Below are positions 1-7,216 of a DNA stretch of 37,451 nt, in pieces. The stretch spans positions 1-37,451 of the forward strand of contig DASPRY010000017.1 of assembly GCA_035624215.1 (NCBI GenBank), given 5' to 3'. Under the pieces are notes generated by a model. That model ran no database searches and had not been told where the DNA came from. It worked only from the letters and a program-made list of their open reading frames with translations. Positions within the stretch are counted from its first letter, which is position 1. The number at the start of each line of letters is the position of its first letter. The DNA is from JAFAGX01 sp035624215 (GTDB taxonomy: Bacteria > Acidobacteriota > Terriglobia > Terriglobales > Acidobacteriaceae). Made by a program: the position numbers and the translations under genes.

Positions 1-501
1 GGCGGCATGCGGCAACGCATCATGATAGCCATGGGCATTGTGAACCAGCCGCAATTGCTGATCGCGGACGAGCCCACGACCGCGCTCGACGTTACCATTC
101 AAGCCCAAATTCTGGAGCTGCTGGTCGAATTGCGCGACAAATATGCACTGGCCATGCTGTTTATCTCGCATGATCTGGCAGTGGTCGCGCGGGTAGCCGA
201 TCGGGTAGCCGTTATGTATGCGGGCAGTCTGGTAGAAGTGGGATCGAAGCACGACATCTTCGCCGCGCCTGCGCACCCTTATACGCAGGGCCTGCTGAAT
301 GCTGTTCCCACTTTGAAGACTGATCGCACCCATCCACTGCCCACAATTCAGGGGACGGTTCCGGCGCTGCAGGCGCTGGTACCGGGTTGTGCATTTGAAC
401 CGCGCTGCAATTTCAGGATTCCCAATTGCGCGGTCGAGCCGCCGCCCCTGGTCGAAGTTGGTCCGGGACACTGGGCAAGGTGTCCGGTTTTGAACTACTA
501 G
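1..501 (+). CDS. Oligopeptide/dipeptide ABC transporter ATP-binding protein, 3' part (OppD/DppD family)
   Basis: The reading frame is open at the left edge, so only the last 166 residues are visible. It opens inside the ABC signature (GGMRQR), followed by Walker B (LLIADEPTTALD), the H-loop (FISHDLAVVARVADR) and the C-terminal oligo_HPY extension (HPYTQGLL, then two Cys near CAFEPRCNF and one near IPNCAVEP). That Cys-containing tail is typical of OppD/DppD-type ATPases, which drive peptide or nickel import together with two permeases and a lipoprotein. Walker A and the rest of the operon lie to the left of the window. No OppF/DppF partner follows, so this is the last gene of its unit or the partner is upstream. 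The substrate cannot be told from the sequence. Confidence 0.95.
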   Translation, partial: GGMRQRIMIAMGIVNQPQLLIADEPTTALDVTIQAQILELLVELRDKYALAMLFISHDLAVVARVADRVAVMYAGSLVEVGSKHDIFAAPAHPYTQGLLNAVPTLKTDRTHPLPTIQGTVPALQALVPGCAFEPRCNFRIPNCAVEPPPLVEVGPGHWARCPVLNY

Positions 502-552
502 TTAAGCTGCACTTCACATCTCTGCCGACGCTGTCTGAAAGCGCTCAGGGCG

Positions 553-579
553 TATAATCGCGAATTCACCGGGTGAATT
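553..579 (+). promoter_or_regulatory. TATAAT -10 box and a perfect 8-1-8 palindrome just before the phosphoesterase start
   Basis: A consensus TATAAT lies at 553-558. A perfect inverted repeat, AATTCACC-G-GGTGAATT, fills 563-579 and touches the GTG start at 580. The predicted transcription start (about 565) falls inside the palindrome, and the only SD-like sequence (GGGTGA, 571-576) is its right arm. It could be an operator or an RNA hairpin covering the ribosome binding site. No good -35 box is seen. Confidence 0.45.
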
Positions 580-1335
580 GTGCGGATTCTGGTTATCAGC
601 GACATTCATAGCAATCTCGAAGCTCTGGAAGCCTGCCTGACAGAGGCTCCCCCGCACGATCTGGTAGTCAACCTCGGGGATATCGTCGGATATTGTGCCA
701 GCCCCAACGAAGTCATTGAGGTTTCGCGCCGCATAGGGAAAGTCTTCGTCCGCGGTAACCATGACAAAGCGGCTTGTGGACTCATGGACCTGAAAGACTT
801 CAACCCGGTAGCCGCGCTTGCCGCCGAATGGACCCGCCAACAGCTCGCCCCGGAAAATATGGCCTGGCTCCGCAATCTGCCACAGGGACCCATTCAAGTG
901 GATGGATTGGTAGACGCTCAGTTCGTCCATGGATCGCCGATAGATGAAGACGATTATGTCGTGACTGTTCGCGATGCGATTGAACCTATTATGGAGACCC
1001 CAGTCTCAGTGACATTTTTCGGACACACTCATCTGCAAGGAAGTTTTGTTGCCAATGCCAAGCACCTCGACGCCTTGCGCCCTAGCTACAACACCGTCGG
1101 ACAAGTCGAAACTTCCGAGGTGCCTCTGAAAAAGGATTTTCGTTATCTGGTAAACCCCGGTTCGGTGGGTCAACCCCGCGACGGAGACTGGCGCGCCGGA
1201 TTTGGTGTCTTCGATACCGATACCCGCGTCATGACCTTTTGTCGCGTACCCTATGATCTGAAATCCGCGCAGGATCGCATATTCGCCGCTCAACTGCCGC
1301 AGCGTTTGGCTACACGCCTGGCGGCTGGGAGATGA
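580..1335 (+). CDS. YfcE/MJ0936-type calcineurin-like metallophosphoesterase
   Basis: The 251-aa protein carries the full metal-ligand set of the calcineurin-like fold: SDIHSN near residue 7, GDIVGY near 34, GNHDKAA near 60, VHGSP near 112 and GHTHLQG near 148. Family members hydrolyse phosphodiesters or small phosphomonoesters with a two-metal centre in the cytoplasm; the physiological substrate is usually unknown. The GTG at 580 is chosen because it opens directly into the conserved first strand (MRILVISDIH). The gene has its own -10 box, and its 3' end converges on queA with an 11-nt gap and no evident terminator. Family assignment is firm, substrate unknown. Confidence 0.9.
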   Translation: MRILVISDIHSNLEALEACLTEAPPHDLVVNLGDIVGYCASPNEVIEVSRRIGKVFVRGNHDKAACGLMDLKDFNPVAALAAEWTRQQLAPENMAWLRNLPQGPIQVDGLVDAQFVHGSPIDEDDYVVTVRDAIEPIMETPVSVTFFGHTHLQGSFVANAKHLDALRPSYNTVGQVETSEVPLKKDFRYLVNPGSVGQPRDGDWRAGFGVFDTDTRVMTFCRVPYDLKSAQDRIFAAQLPQRLATRLAAGR

Positions 1336-1346
1336 GAAGCTTACAT

Positions 1347-2432
1347 TCACTCGACAAACATGCAATCCCCATACGAATAAAATCTGTAATTTTGCTTGAC
1401 AGCATCGGCATAGGCCTGGAGCACCAGATCTTTTCCTCCGAACGCGCATACCAGCATTAGCAGTGTCGATTGTGGCAGGTGGAAGTTCGTCAGGAGGGCC
1501 GCGACAACGCGGAAGCGATATCCGGGATAAATAAAGATGTCGGCATCGCGGGTTCCAGGCCGTACTCGCCCGGCAGCGGCGGCATCTTCTAAAGTTCGAA
1601 CGGTTGTAGTTCCGATGGCAACCACCCGCCGGCCAGCGCCTAGGGCGCAGTTTATTCTGGCCGCGGCGGCGTCGGAAATCGAATAAGCCTCACGATGCAA
1701 GCTGTGATCTTCGACCCGCTCCGCCCGTACCGGCTGAAATGTCCCCAAGCCGACGTGCAGCGTAATCTCGGCAGTTTCTATTCCACGCTGACGCAGGCGC
1801 TCGAAAATGTCAGGAGTGAAATGGAGGCCGGCCGTGGGTGCGGCGACGGAACCGCGCTCGCGGGCGTAGATAGTTTGATAACGGCTGCGGTCGTCTGGAC
1901 GATCCGGGCGATCTATGTACGGCGGAAGAGGCACATGGCCGAACTGTTCCAGCAAAACAAAAAAATCGGGTACGGGATGAAATCTGATCCGACGCTCACC
2001 GAAACTGGCCCGGCTGACGACGTCAGCTTGGAGTTCGCCACGGTCACCAAAGAGCAACTTCTCTCCGACCCCGATCTTTCGCCCCGGATGTACCAGACAT
2101 TCCCATTCATTGGGTTGCGCGGAGATCTGACGCGTCAGCAGGACTTCAACTTGCCCTTTCAGGAATTCCCGAGCCGCGGGATTGCGCTGGCTCACCGGCT
2201 GTGCCCGCAGGCCACTTCTCCGGCCATAGAGCCGGGCAGGAAACACCCGGGTATTGTTGAACACAACTAAGTCATCCGGCCGCAGCAGTGCAGGAAACTC
2301 GCGAAACCCGCGATCGCGAATGGTTCCCGAGTTCCGCTGCAAATGAAGCAGCCGCGAGGACGCCCGGTCAGGAAGTGGCTCTTGGGCTATTAGTTCCTTT
2401 GGGAGATGGTAGTCGAACTCGGAAACCAGCAC
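1347..2432 (-). CDS. queA: S-adenosylmethionine:tRNA ribosyltransferase-isomerase QueA
   Basis: QueA transfers and isomerises the ribosyl part of SAM onto preQ1 at position 34 of GUN-anticodon tRNAs, giving epoxyqueuosine, the penultimate step of queuosine synthesis. The 361-aa protein matches from end to end: FNNTRVFPARLYG near the N-terminus, PTAGLHFT, HVGLGTFQPV, TTTVRTLE and NFHLPQSTLLMLV near the C-terminus. Length is slightly above the usual 340-350 because of a short insertion around residues 70-95. The start is GTG at 2432; no ATG upstream is in frame and no SD is seen. A TATAAT lies only eight bases upstream on the minus strand, suggesting a leaderless message. No other queuosine gene is nearby. 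Confidence 0.95.
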   Translation of the reverse strand: MLVSEFDYHLPKELIAQEPLPDRASSRLLHLQRNSGTIRDRGFREFPALLRPDDLVVFNNTRVFPARLYGRRSGLRAQPVSQRNPAAREFLKGQVEVLLTRQISAQPNEWECLVHPGRKIGVGEKLLFGDRGELQADVVSRASFGERRIRFHPVPDFFVLLEQFGHVPLPPYIDRPDRPDDRSRYQTIYARERGSVAAPTAGLHFTPDIFERLRQRGIETAEITLHVGLGTFQPVRAERVEDHSLHREAYSISDAAAARINCALGAGRRVVAIGTTTVRTLEDAAAAGRVRPGTRDADIFIYPGYRFRVVAALLTNFHLPQSTLLMLVCAFGGKDLVLQAYADAVKQNYRFYSYGDCMFVE

Positions 2433-2440
2433 GGACTTTC

Positions 2441-2446
2441 ATTATA
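2441..2446 (-). promoter_or_regulatory. Consensus -10 box for queA (leaderless arrangement)
   Basis: On the minus strand a perfect TATAAT occupies 2446-2441, and the queA GTG begins at 2432. The expected transcription start is therefore at or within a base or two of the start codon. No convincing -35 hexamer is found 16-18 bases further upstream. Confidence 0.45.
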
Positions 2447-2490
2447 GTTATGGTGATTCCGGCCCGGGCGCATCCGGTGAAACAACCGGA

Positions 2491-2519
2491 TTGTCTTAGG
2501 CTGGCGAGTGGTTTAACAT
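2491..2519 (+). promoter_or_regulatory. Likely sigma-70-type promoter of the class II aldolase gene
   Basis: TTGTCT (2491-2496) and TAACAT (2514-2519) are separated by 17 bases, each matching four of six consensus positions. They lie 35 bases before the aldolase ATG and back-to-back with the queA -10 box, so the 2433-2553 gap is a divergent promoter region. Confidence 0.35.
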
Positions 2520-2553
2520 ACGCGGACAGTTTGCTCACCCGTCTTTCAGGGCC

Positions 2554-3318
2554 ATGTCTACCGAACGTCAGGCACGTCTCGAAATTGTCTCCTTAGGCAA
2601 AATGCTGCATGACCGCGGCTATGTGGCCGCTACCGATGGCAACCTGTCCGTGAGGCTGGACAAGCGGCATATTCTTGCAACCCCTACTGCGATGAGCAAG
2701 GGCGCGCTGCGCCCCTCAGATCTGGTCAAGGTTGATATGGAGGGAAATCTGGTCGCGGGACGTCATCATGTTTCGAGCGAGATAGCTATGCACCTGCTGA
2801 TCTACAAGCTGCGTCCTGAGGTAGGCGGCATCGTTCATGCACATCCTCCGACAGCAACCGGCTTTGCCGCCGCCGGGCTTGCCCTCGACCAGCCACTGGT
2901 CTGTGAAGTAGTCATCGGATTGGGATCCATCCCGCTGGCAAAATATGGCACTCCCGGCACGCCGGAACTCGCTGAGACACTGAAGCCGCTGGTTTCGAAG
3001 TACGACGCGATTCTGATGTCAAACCATGGCGTAGTCACTTACGGCGAGACGCTCAGTTATGCCTACATGAAGATGGAGACGGTGGAACATTTTGCTCAGA
3101 TCGCGTTAGTGACCCATCTTTTAGGCCGGCAGCAACCGTTAAGGGACGAGGCTCTGGAAAAACTTCTGCTGGCTCGCAGCAAGTACGAAGGTACCCGTTC
3201 GGCTGCTCCGCTTCCGGTCGCGGACTTCTATGGCCCGAACAATGGCAGTCGCCAACCACGGCGCAAGCCCGAGAGCGCCGTGCCCAAACGGACTCCGGCA
3301 GTGAAGATCAAGCCTTAA
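2554..3318 (+). CDS. Class II aldolase/adducin family protein (fuculose-phosphate aldolase-like)
   Basis: The 254-aa protein has the hallmarks of zinc-dependent class II aldolases: GN at residues 29-30, catalytic Glu76 (SSEIAMH), zinc ligands His95 and His97 (HAHPP) and His158 (SNHGV). The spacing equals that of L-fuculose-1-phosphate aldolase (Glu73, His92, His94, His155) with a constant offset of three. Related enzymes include ribulose-5-phosphate 4-epimerase and the methionine-salvage dehydratase MtnB, and I cannot choose between these substrates. Residues after about 210 form a Pro/Arg/Lys-rich tail absent from the core family and probably disordered. Start ATG 2554 follows only a weak SD (CAGGG). 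It stands alone, without sugar-kinase or isomerase neighbours. Confidence 0.88.
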   Translation: MSTERQARLEIVSLGKMLHDRGYVAATDGNLSVRLDKRHILATPTAMSKGALRPSDLVKVDMEGNLVAGRHHVSSEIAMHLLIYKLRPEVGGIVHAHPPTATGFAAAGLALDQPLVCEVVIGLGSIPLAKYGTPGTPELAETLKPLVSKYDAILMSNHGVVTYGETLSYAYMKMETVEHFAQIALVTHLLGRQQPLRDEALEKLLLARSKYEGTRSAAPLPVADFYGPNNGSRQPRRKPESAVPKRTPAVKIKP

Positions 3319-3362
3319 AACCGCCACATCCCCTGCCGACCGTGCCTCCGCCGGCCAGCCTT

Positions 3363-3506
3363 GTGAGACTTATTCCCCTCCGATTCCGAACGGCCAACGA
3401 AGGTCACCGGGTTGGTCGCGCAATCGATTCGATCGTGGAAGAGATTATTGAAGTAGGTTGCGGCCAGCGGCAGGAACTCGCTGCGTGGGCGTCTGACGGG
3501 GCGTAA
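3363..3506 (+). CDS. Possible 47-aa small protein just upstream of the Trm112-like gene
   Basis: A GTG at 3363 opens 47 codons ending with TAA at 3504-3506, nine bases before the next gene. An alternative GTG at 3342 would add seven residues. The peptide is coding-like, with an amphipathic stretch (RAIDSIVEEIIEVG) and then RQELAAW. There is no good SD, and the stop codon overlaps the likely -10 box of the next gene. I do not recognise a family. It could be a true small protein, a remnant or chance. Confidence 0.28.
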   Translation: MRLIPLRFRTANEGHRVGRAIDSIVEEIIEVGCGQRQELAAWASDGA

Positions 3507-3509
3507 AAT
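3504..3509 (+). promoter_or_regulatory. Likely -10 box giving a leaderless Trm112-like mRNA
   Basis: TAAAAT (5 of 6 consensus) ends six bases before the ATG at 3516, which places the expected transcription start on the start codon itself. There is no Shine-Dalgarno sequence before this ATG, consistent with leaderless translation. The -35 region is poor. Confidence 0.35.
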
Positions 3510-3515
3510 AGCATC

Positions 3516-3686
3516 ATGATTCCCCAAGATCTTCTCGAAATTCTGGTCTGTCCGGTTTGCAAGAAACCGCTGGTAGTGAAAGACAACGGAGAGAGCCTGA
3601 AATGCGGGGAGTGCCGCCGCGTCTACCCAGTGCGAGATGACATTCCGATTTTGCTGGTCGACGAAGCTGTAACCGACCCATCCTAA
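3516..3686 (+). CDS. UPF0434/Trm112-like small zinc-ribbon protein
   Basis: The 56-aa protein begins MIPQDLLEILVCPVCKKPL and has two Cys pairs, CPVC (residues 12-15) and CGEC (residues 30-33), followed by VYPVRDDIPILLVDEA. This is the pattern of the UPF0434/YcaR family, the bacterial relatives of Trm112, which binds and activates several methyltransferases in eukaryotes and archaea. The bacterial role is not settled. Length is typical (55-65 aa). The ATG at 3516 is fixed by the conserved N-terminus. Confidence 0.9.
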   Translation: MIPQDLLEILVCPVCKKPLVVKDNGESLKCGECRRVYPVRDDIPILLVDEAVTDPS

Positions 3687-3979
3687 GACGCTACACGTCC
3701 GCTCGGTGCCGGTTTGCGCTTTCTTGTCCCACAAAGACACAGTGTGTCAATCGGTGAGACGCCCGGCGTATCCCACTTTGGTGCCATGCGCGACTCGCGC
3801 GCGGAGATTGTTGGCGACCGCAACTTATGACAAAGCAAAGGGCTTAAGTGGGTAGAGCGGCTCCTCTACAGGAACGCCAAGGCCTGATTCGAGTTGCGGC
3901 ACGCAGATTGCATGTAACTCTTCGGGCATCGGCAGAGTCTAAAGCAGTAACGGCAGTAGAGGGTCGGAGGTGAACGGCC
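3687..3979 (+). other. Gene-free stretch between the Trm112-like gene and the 76-aa gene
   Basis: I see no coding pattern, tRNA, strong hairpin or repeat in these 293 bases. The last 15 bases hold the strong SD of the 76-aa gene. A promoter for that gene should lie here, but no clear -35/-10 pair stands out. Confidence 0.4.
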
Positions 3980-4210
3980 ATGAGAGAACGGTTTTCGGTG
4001 ACAGAGTTAACTGCCTTGCGGAATGACCTGCTGCAGAGCGGCATCGTCGATTCCAGAGAGGCTGCGGAAGTGCTCCAGATGTTCCTGATGGGGCGGGGTT
4101 ATGGGGTTTCCCCGCAGGCAGCTATCGATGCTGCCGGTCGAGTGGAGATGTCAGGATGTGCCATTCCGGTCCTGCAACAGGAACTGGAAAACCTTGCCCT
4201 GGTGATGTAA
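3980..4210 (+). CDS. Conserved-looking 76-aa protein of unknown function
   Basis: A strong SD (GGAGG at 3966-3970) sits nine bases before ATG 3980, and an intrinsic terminator follows the stop by 27 bases, so this looks like a complete single-gene unit. The product is soluble and probably mostly helical: an N-terminal amphipathic part (SVTELTALRNDLLQSG), a middle with EAAEVLQMFLMGRGYGVS, then QAAIDAAGRVE and a hydrophobic C-terminal helix. There is one Cys and no signal peptide, membrane segment or known motif. The family is not recognised and no function is offered. Confidence 0.65.
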   Translation: MRERFSVTELTALRNDLLQSGIVDSREAAEVLQMFLMGRGYGVSPQAAIDAAGRVEMSGCAIPVLQQELENLALVM

Positions 4211-4237
4211 CCAACCATTTCAGAATTGACAGACGCG

Positions 4238-4266
4238 AAAAGCCGGGCAAACCAGCCCGGCTTTTT
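4238..4266 (+). terminator. Rho-independent terminator after the 76-aa gene
   Basis: AGCCGGGC (4241-4248), loop AAACCA and GCCCGGCT (4255-4262) form a perfect GC-rich stem, extended by A-T pairs and followed by a run of five T (4262-4266). This is the clearest intrinsic terminator in the window. Confidence 0.9.
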
Positions 4267-4355
4267 CCATTGCCCCTGAGTCTTACTCCTTTCACGAAAT
4301 TGACCCGGCGTTCTCGCCAAAGCGTTTCGAGCAACCTATGAAGACAGTACAATAG

Positions 4356-4817
4356 ATGACCTTGGACAAAACATCCAGAATCGAGCTCCCCGGACTGAAC
4401 GCTGCTGCCTCGCTGGTCACGCTGCAACACTTCCGCGACATACCGCAAGCCTTACTGGCTAAAGGTAAGTTGGAGTCGGCGGGGATTGAATGTGTACTCG
4501 CTGACGGTAATTTGGTCCGCATGGACTGGCTGCTCTCCAACGCCATTGGCGGTGTTCGCCTGCAAGTCCACAAGCACGAGGTGGAGTCCGCCCGCGCAAT
4601 TCTGGATGAGCCGATCCCGCCGGAATTTACTGCGGCCGAACTGGGTGAAACCTTCGTGCAGCCGCGCTGTCCGCGTTGCTGTTCGCTGGACATCGGCTTC
4701 GAGAAAATCGACCGCTTCTGGACGTATGGCCTTTGGCTGGTGCTCTCATTTCCCGTCCCCGTTCGCAAGGCAAATTGGAAATGCTACACCTGTGGCGTCG
4801 AATGGGTGGAACAATGA
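4356..4817 (+). CDS. DUF2007 protein with C-terminal zinc ribbon
   Basis: Residues about 20-90 fit the DUF2007 'putative signal transducing protein' fold: LQHFRDIPQALLAKGKLESA, an IECVLADG strand, and VRLQVHKHEVESARAIL before the domain end. Residues about 105-153 hold two Cys pairs (CPRC and CYTC) about 40 residues apart, making a probable zinc ribbon with a hydrophobic WTYGLWLVLSFPVPV segment between them. DUF2007 domains resemble a small ferredoxin-like fold whose ligand is unknown. The gene ends in an ATGA overlap with the modA-like gene, so translation is coupled. A TACAAT lies only two bases before the ATG, too close to serve this exact start cleanly. A second DUF2007 gene lies at 25992. 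Confidence 0.8.
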   Translation: MTLDKTSRIELPGLNAAASLVTLQHFRDIPQALLAKGKLESAGIECVLADGNLVRMDWLLSNAIGGVRLQVHKHEVESARAILDEPIPPEFTAAELGETFVQPRCPRCCSLDIGFEKIDRFWTYGLWLVLSFPVPVRKANWKCYTCGVEWVEQ

Positions 4818-5575
4818 AGCGCGCCCGGCTTCTGGCGCTGTTTGTGTTGGTGCCTCTCCTCTGCAACGCCCAGGAAATTACGGTGGCCGCGGCCGCTGAT
4901 CTCCAATATGTCTTTCAGGATGTCACCGCCCGTTTCGAGAAAGAAACCGGCGCTCACGTGAAAGTCATTTTTGGCTCATCGGGAAACCTGTTTACCCAGA
5001 TTCAGAATGGGGCGCCATTCGACCTTTTCTTTTCCGCCGATATCGAATATCCGCAGAAACTCGAAGCCGCTGGCACGGCCGAGTCCGGGACGCTGTACGA
5101 ATATGCGGAAGGCAAACTGGTACTCTGGACAGCAAAGGCTACCCACCTGGATGTGAATCGTGGCTTGCAGGTGCTGTTGGATCCTGCCGTCAAAAAGATT
5201 GCCATTGCAAATCCCCAGCATGCTCCCTACGGCCGCGCCGCAGTTGCGGCTCTAAGAAATGAGGGAATCTACGACAAGGTTGCAGATAAGCTGGTGCTGG
5301 GCGAGAACATTTCCCAGACGGCGTCGTTCGTGGCTTCCGGTAGTGCCGATGTCGGTCTGATCGCTCTCTCTTTGGCGTTGGCTCCATCGTTGAAGGAAAG
5401 CGGAATTTACACCGAGGTCCCGGTTGACGAATATCCTGCCATCCGCCAAGGCGCAGTTGTACTCACCGCATCGAAGGACAGGCGTCTTGCCCAACAATTT
5501 CTTGCCTTCGTAAAAACTCCCGCGGTTGTCAAGCTGTTGAAGGATTACGGGTTTGCACTGCCAAATGCGCACTAA
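4814..5575 (+). CDS. modA: Molybdate/tungstate-type periplasmic binding protein (ModA-like), orphan
   Basis: A 253-aa exported solute-binding protein of the ModA family. The signal peptide is MKRARLLALFVLVPLLCNA, with cleavage expected before QEITVAAAAD. Family landmarks are FGSSGNLFTQIQNGAPFDLF and FSADIEYPQKL, a WTAK strand, the hinge IANPQHAPYGRAA, and a late GSADVGLIALS. ModA binds molybdate or tungstate in the periplasm and hands it to the ModB permease and ModC ATPase. Neither is in the window; the next gene is a regulator. ATG 4814 overlaps the previous stop (ATGA), which fixes the start. The orphan status leaves room for another oxyanion or a trans-acting permease. Confidence 0.88.
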   Translation: MKRARLLALFVLVPLLCNAQEITVAAAADLQYVFQDVTARFEKETGAHVKVIFGSSGNLFTQIQNGAPFDLFFSADIEYPQKLEAAGTAESGTLYEYAEGKLVLWTAKATHLDVNRGLQVLLDPAVKKIAIANPQHAPYGRAAVAALRNEGIYDKVADKLVLGENISQTASFVASGSADVGLIALSLALAPSLKESGIYTEVPVDEYPAIRQGAVVLTASKDRRLAQQFLAFVKTPAVVKLLKDYGFALPNAH

Positions 5576-5607
5576 TCTTTTGTTGGGTATTTGTCGATAA
5601 CCTCAGT

Positions 5608-6846
5608 GTGGCCAGCCCAACCGTTGGAGGTTCGCCTGCTCCGAATGCGCGCTTCATAGCCCGCCAGCCGATTCTTACCCGCGAAGAACAGGTATTCGGT
5701 TACGAACTGCTGTTTCGCAACGGCGTAGACGACTATTTCCGGAATGTTGACACCGATACCGCGGCGCGCAGCACTTTGAACACTTCCATGTTGTTAGGTC
5801 TCAACGTTCTCTGCGATGGCCGGCGGGCTTTCATCAACTGCACGCGCGAGGTGCTGTTAAAGGACTACGTGACTTTGCTGCCGTCAGCACAAACCGTCGT
5901 CGAGATTCTGGAAAGTGTACCCGCCGACGACCTGGTGCTTGCGGCTTGCCAGCGTTTGAAGGAAGCGGGATATCTGATTGCCCTGGATGATTTCACAAAT
6001 TCTGATCCCCGCGAGCCTCTCATCGATTTTGTTGACATCATCAAAGTGGATCTTCGCCGGGTCTCATTCGAGGAAGCAGCCGGAATTGTGCAACGTTTCG
6101 GTCCTTGGCGCTGCCGCATGCTTGCGGAAAAAGTAGAAACCCGCGAAGAGTTCGTCGCCGCCAAGAAAGCAGGATTTCTGTACTTCCAGGGCTATTTCTT
6201 CCGCCGCCCAGAAACCTTACACGCGCAGGAGATCCCCGCCAACCAGTTGAATTACATGCGCATGTGGCAGGCAGTGGCGAAGCCGGAGTTGGACGTGCGC
6301 GAGATTGAGAGCGTGATTAAGACTGAGGCATCTCTCTGCTACCGCTTGCTGCGATACCTGAACTCGCCGGTATTCGGCTTTGGGAATGAAATACACTCGG
6401 TGCGTCACGCGCTGGCCATACTGGGCGAACGTGAAATACGCCGCTGGGTGCGTCTGGTGGCGACTCTGGGAGCGGGTCAGGATAAGTCCAGCGAGTTGGT
6501 GCTGGGCGCTCTGGTGCGCGCCCGCTTCTGTGAACTGATTTCCTCCAAGATTCCTCATGGGCAATCCGATTTGTTTCTGCTCGGCCTGCTTTCCTTGATG
6601 GACGCAATCCTCCAGATCCCCATGTTCCGCGTGCTCGAAGGCGTCCCGGTTGACCAGGAAACCAAGGCTGTGTTGTTGGGCACAGAGAGCCGGCTGCGGA
6701 GGTTGTATCAGCTGATGCTCGCCCAGGAATCCGGCGAGTGGCAGGCCAGCAGTGAACTGGCGCGGCAGCTAAACCTCAGCGACAGCGAAGTCGCGGAGAA
6801 ATATTGGGAAGCCGTGCATTGGGCGCAGCAAGTAACTTCCAGCTAG
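5608..6846 (+). CDS. EAL-HDOD signalling protein (YuxH-like)
   Basis: The 412-aa protein joins an N-terminal EAL-type domain (about residues 15-205) to a C-terminal HDOD domain (about 215-400). The EAL part starts ARQPILTREEQVFGYELLFRNG, so the catalytic motif reads ELL rather than EAL. It continues with VVEILESV, LIALDDF, IIKVDLRR and AEKVETREEF. The HDOD part has SVIKTEASLCYRLLRYLNSP and a helical AILGEREIRRWVRL. Proteins with this architecture usually lack cyclic-di-GMP hydrolysis and act as effectors in motility, surface behaviour or stress. The start is GTG at 5608, because no ATG lies nearby and the conserved domain begins shortly after. It sits 32 bases after modA and could share its transcript. 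Confidence 0.88.
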   Translation: MASPTVGGSPAPNARFIARQPILTREEQVFGYELLFRNGVDDYFRNVDTDTAARSTLNTSMLLGLNVLCDGRRAFINCTREVLLKDYVTLLPSAQTVVEILESVPADDLVLAACQRLKEAGYLIALDDFTNSDPREPLIDFVDIIKVDLRRVSFEEAAGIVQRFGPWRCRMLAEKVETREEFVAAKKAGFLYFQGYFFRRPETLHAQEIPANQLNYMRMWQAVAKPELDVREIESVIKTEASLCYRLLRYLNSPVFGFGNEIHSVRHALAILGEREIRRWVRLVATLGAGQDKSSELVLGALVRARFCELISSKIPHGQSDLFLLGLLSLMDAILQIPMFRVLEGVPVDQETKAVLLGTESRLRRLYQLMLAQESGEWQASSELARQLNLSDSEVAEKYWEAVHWAQQVTSS

Positions 6847-7216
6847 GGTGCGAGTTGATGGGACTCTTGGCACCACGTTGATCCTTCGCCTTCGATGAGC
6901 CCTCCGACCGACGCAGTTACCTGTGTGTAAAACTAAGGTCACTTACCACTTGCGCTTCTGCGCCGCCCAAGGGTACCATCATAGTGTTCCCTAGCGGCTG
7001 CGCTTCCTAGCGGGCCTTCCGCGCCAGTCAGCTCCAGGCGCCTAAAGCGGACACTATCATTCATGAACGAGTTCCGATTGCACCGGGGTTCTACGTACTT
7101 CCCGTGCACACGCTCGTAAGCCTCGTACCGGCCAGGGACGGCAAGCGCGAGAGACAAGAATCGAATCCGCCGCACTTCGGTGGATTCGCACAATAGGACT
7201 ACAAAGAGAAAAACCT
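6847..7216 (+). promoter_or_regulatory. 370-base gene-free region with nested hairpins: candidate structured leader
   Basis: No convincing ORF lies here. ATAGTGTTCC (6981-6990) can pair with GGACACTAT (7049-7057), leaving one bulged base; GCGCC (7021-7025) pairs with GGCGC (7037-7041) inside it. A second hairpin, GAATCCGCCG-CACTT-CGGTGGATTC (7163-7187, one G-U pair), ends 29 bases before the ATG at 7217. The short direct repeat CCTAGCGG also occurs twice around 6990-7012. None of the hairpins has a T tract, so they are not ordinary terminators. It may be a long 5' leader or a small RNA. Confidence 0.4.

Noticed and set aside
3315..3740. 141-aa minus-strand ORF over the Trm112-like gene
   Set aside because: The plus strand carries a clear zinc-ribbon protein; the minus frame has no recognisable features.
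4348..4353. TACAAT as promoter of the DUF2007/zinc-ribbon gene
   Set aside because: It ends two bases before the ATG, so transcription would begin inside the coding sequence; it fits only if the true start is further downstream.
7155..7190. tRNA T-arm-like sequence (TCGAATCC)
   Set aside because: No acceptor, D or anticodon arms can be fitted; it is part of a simple hairpin.
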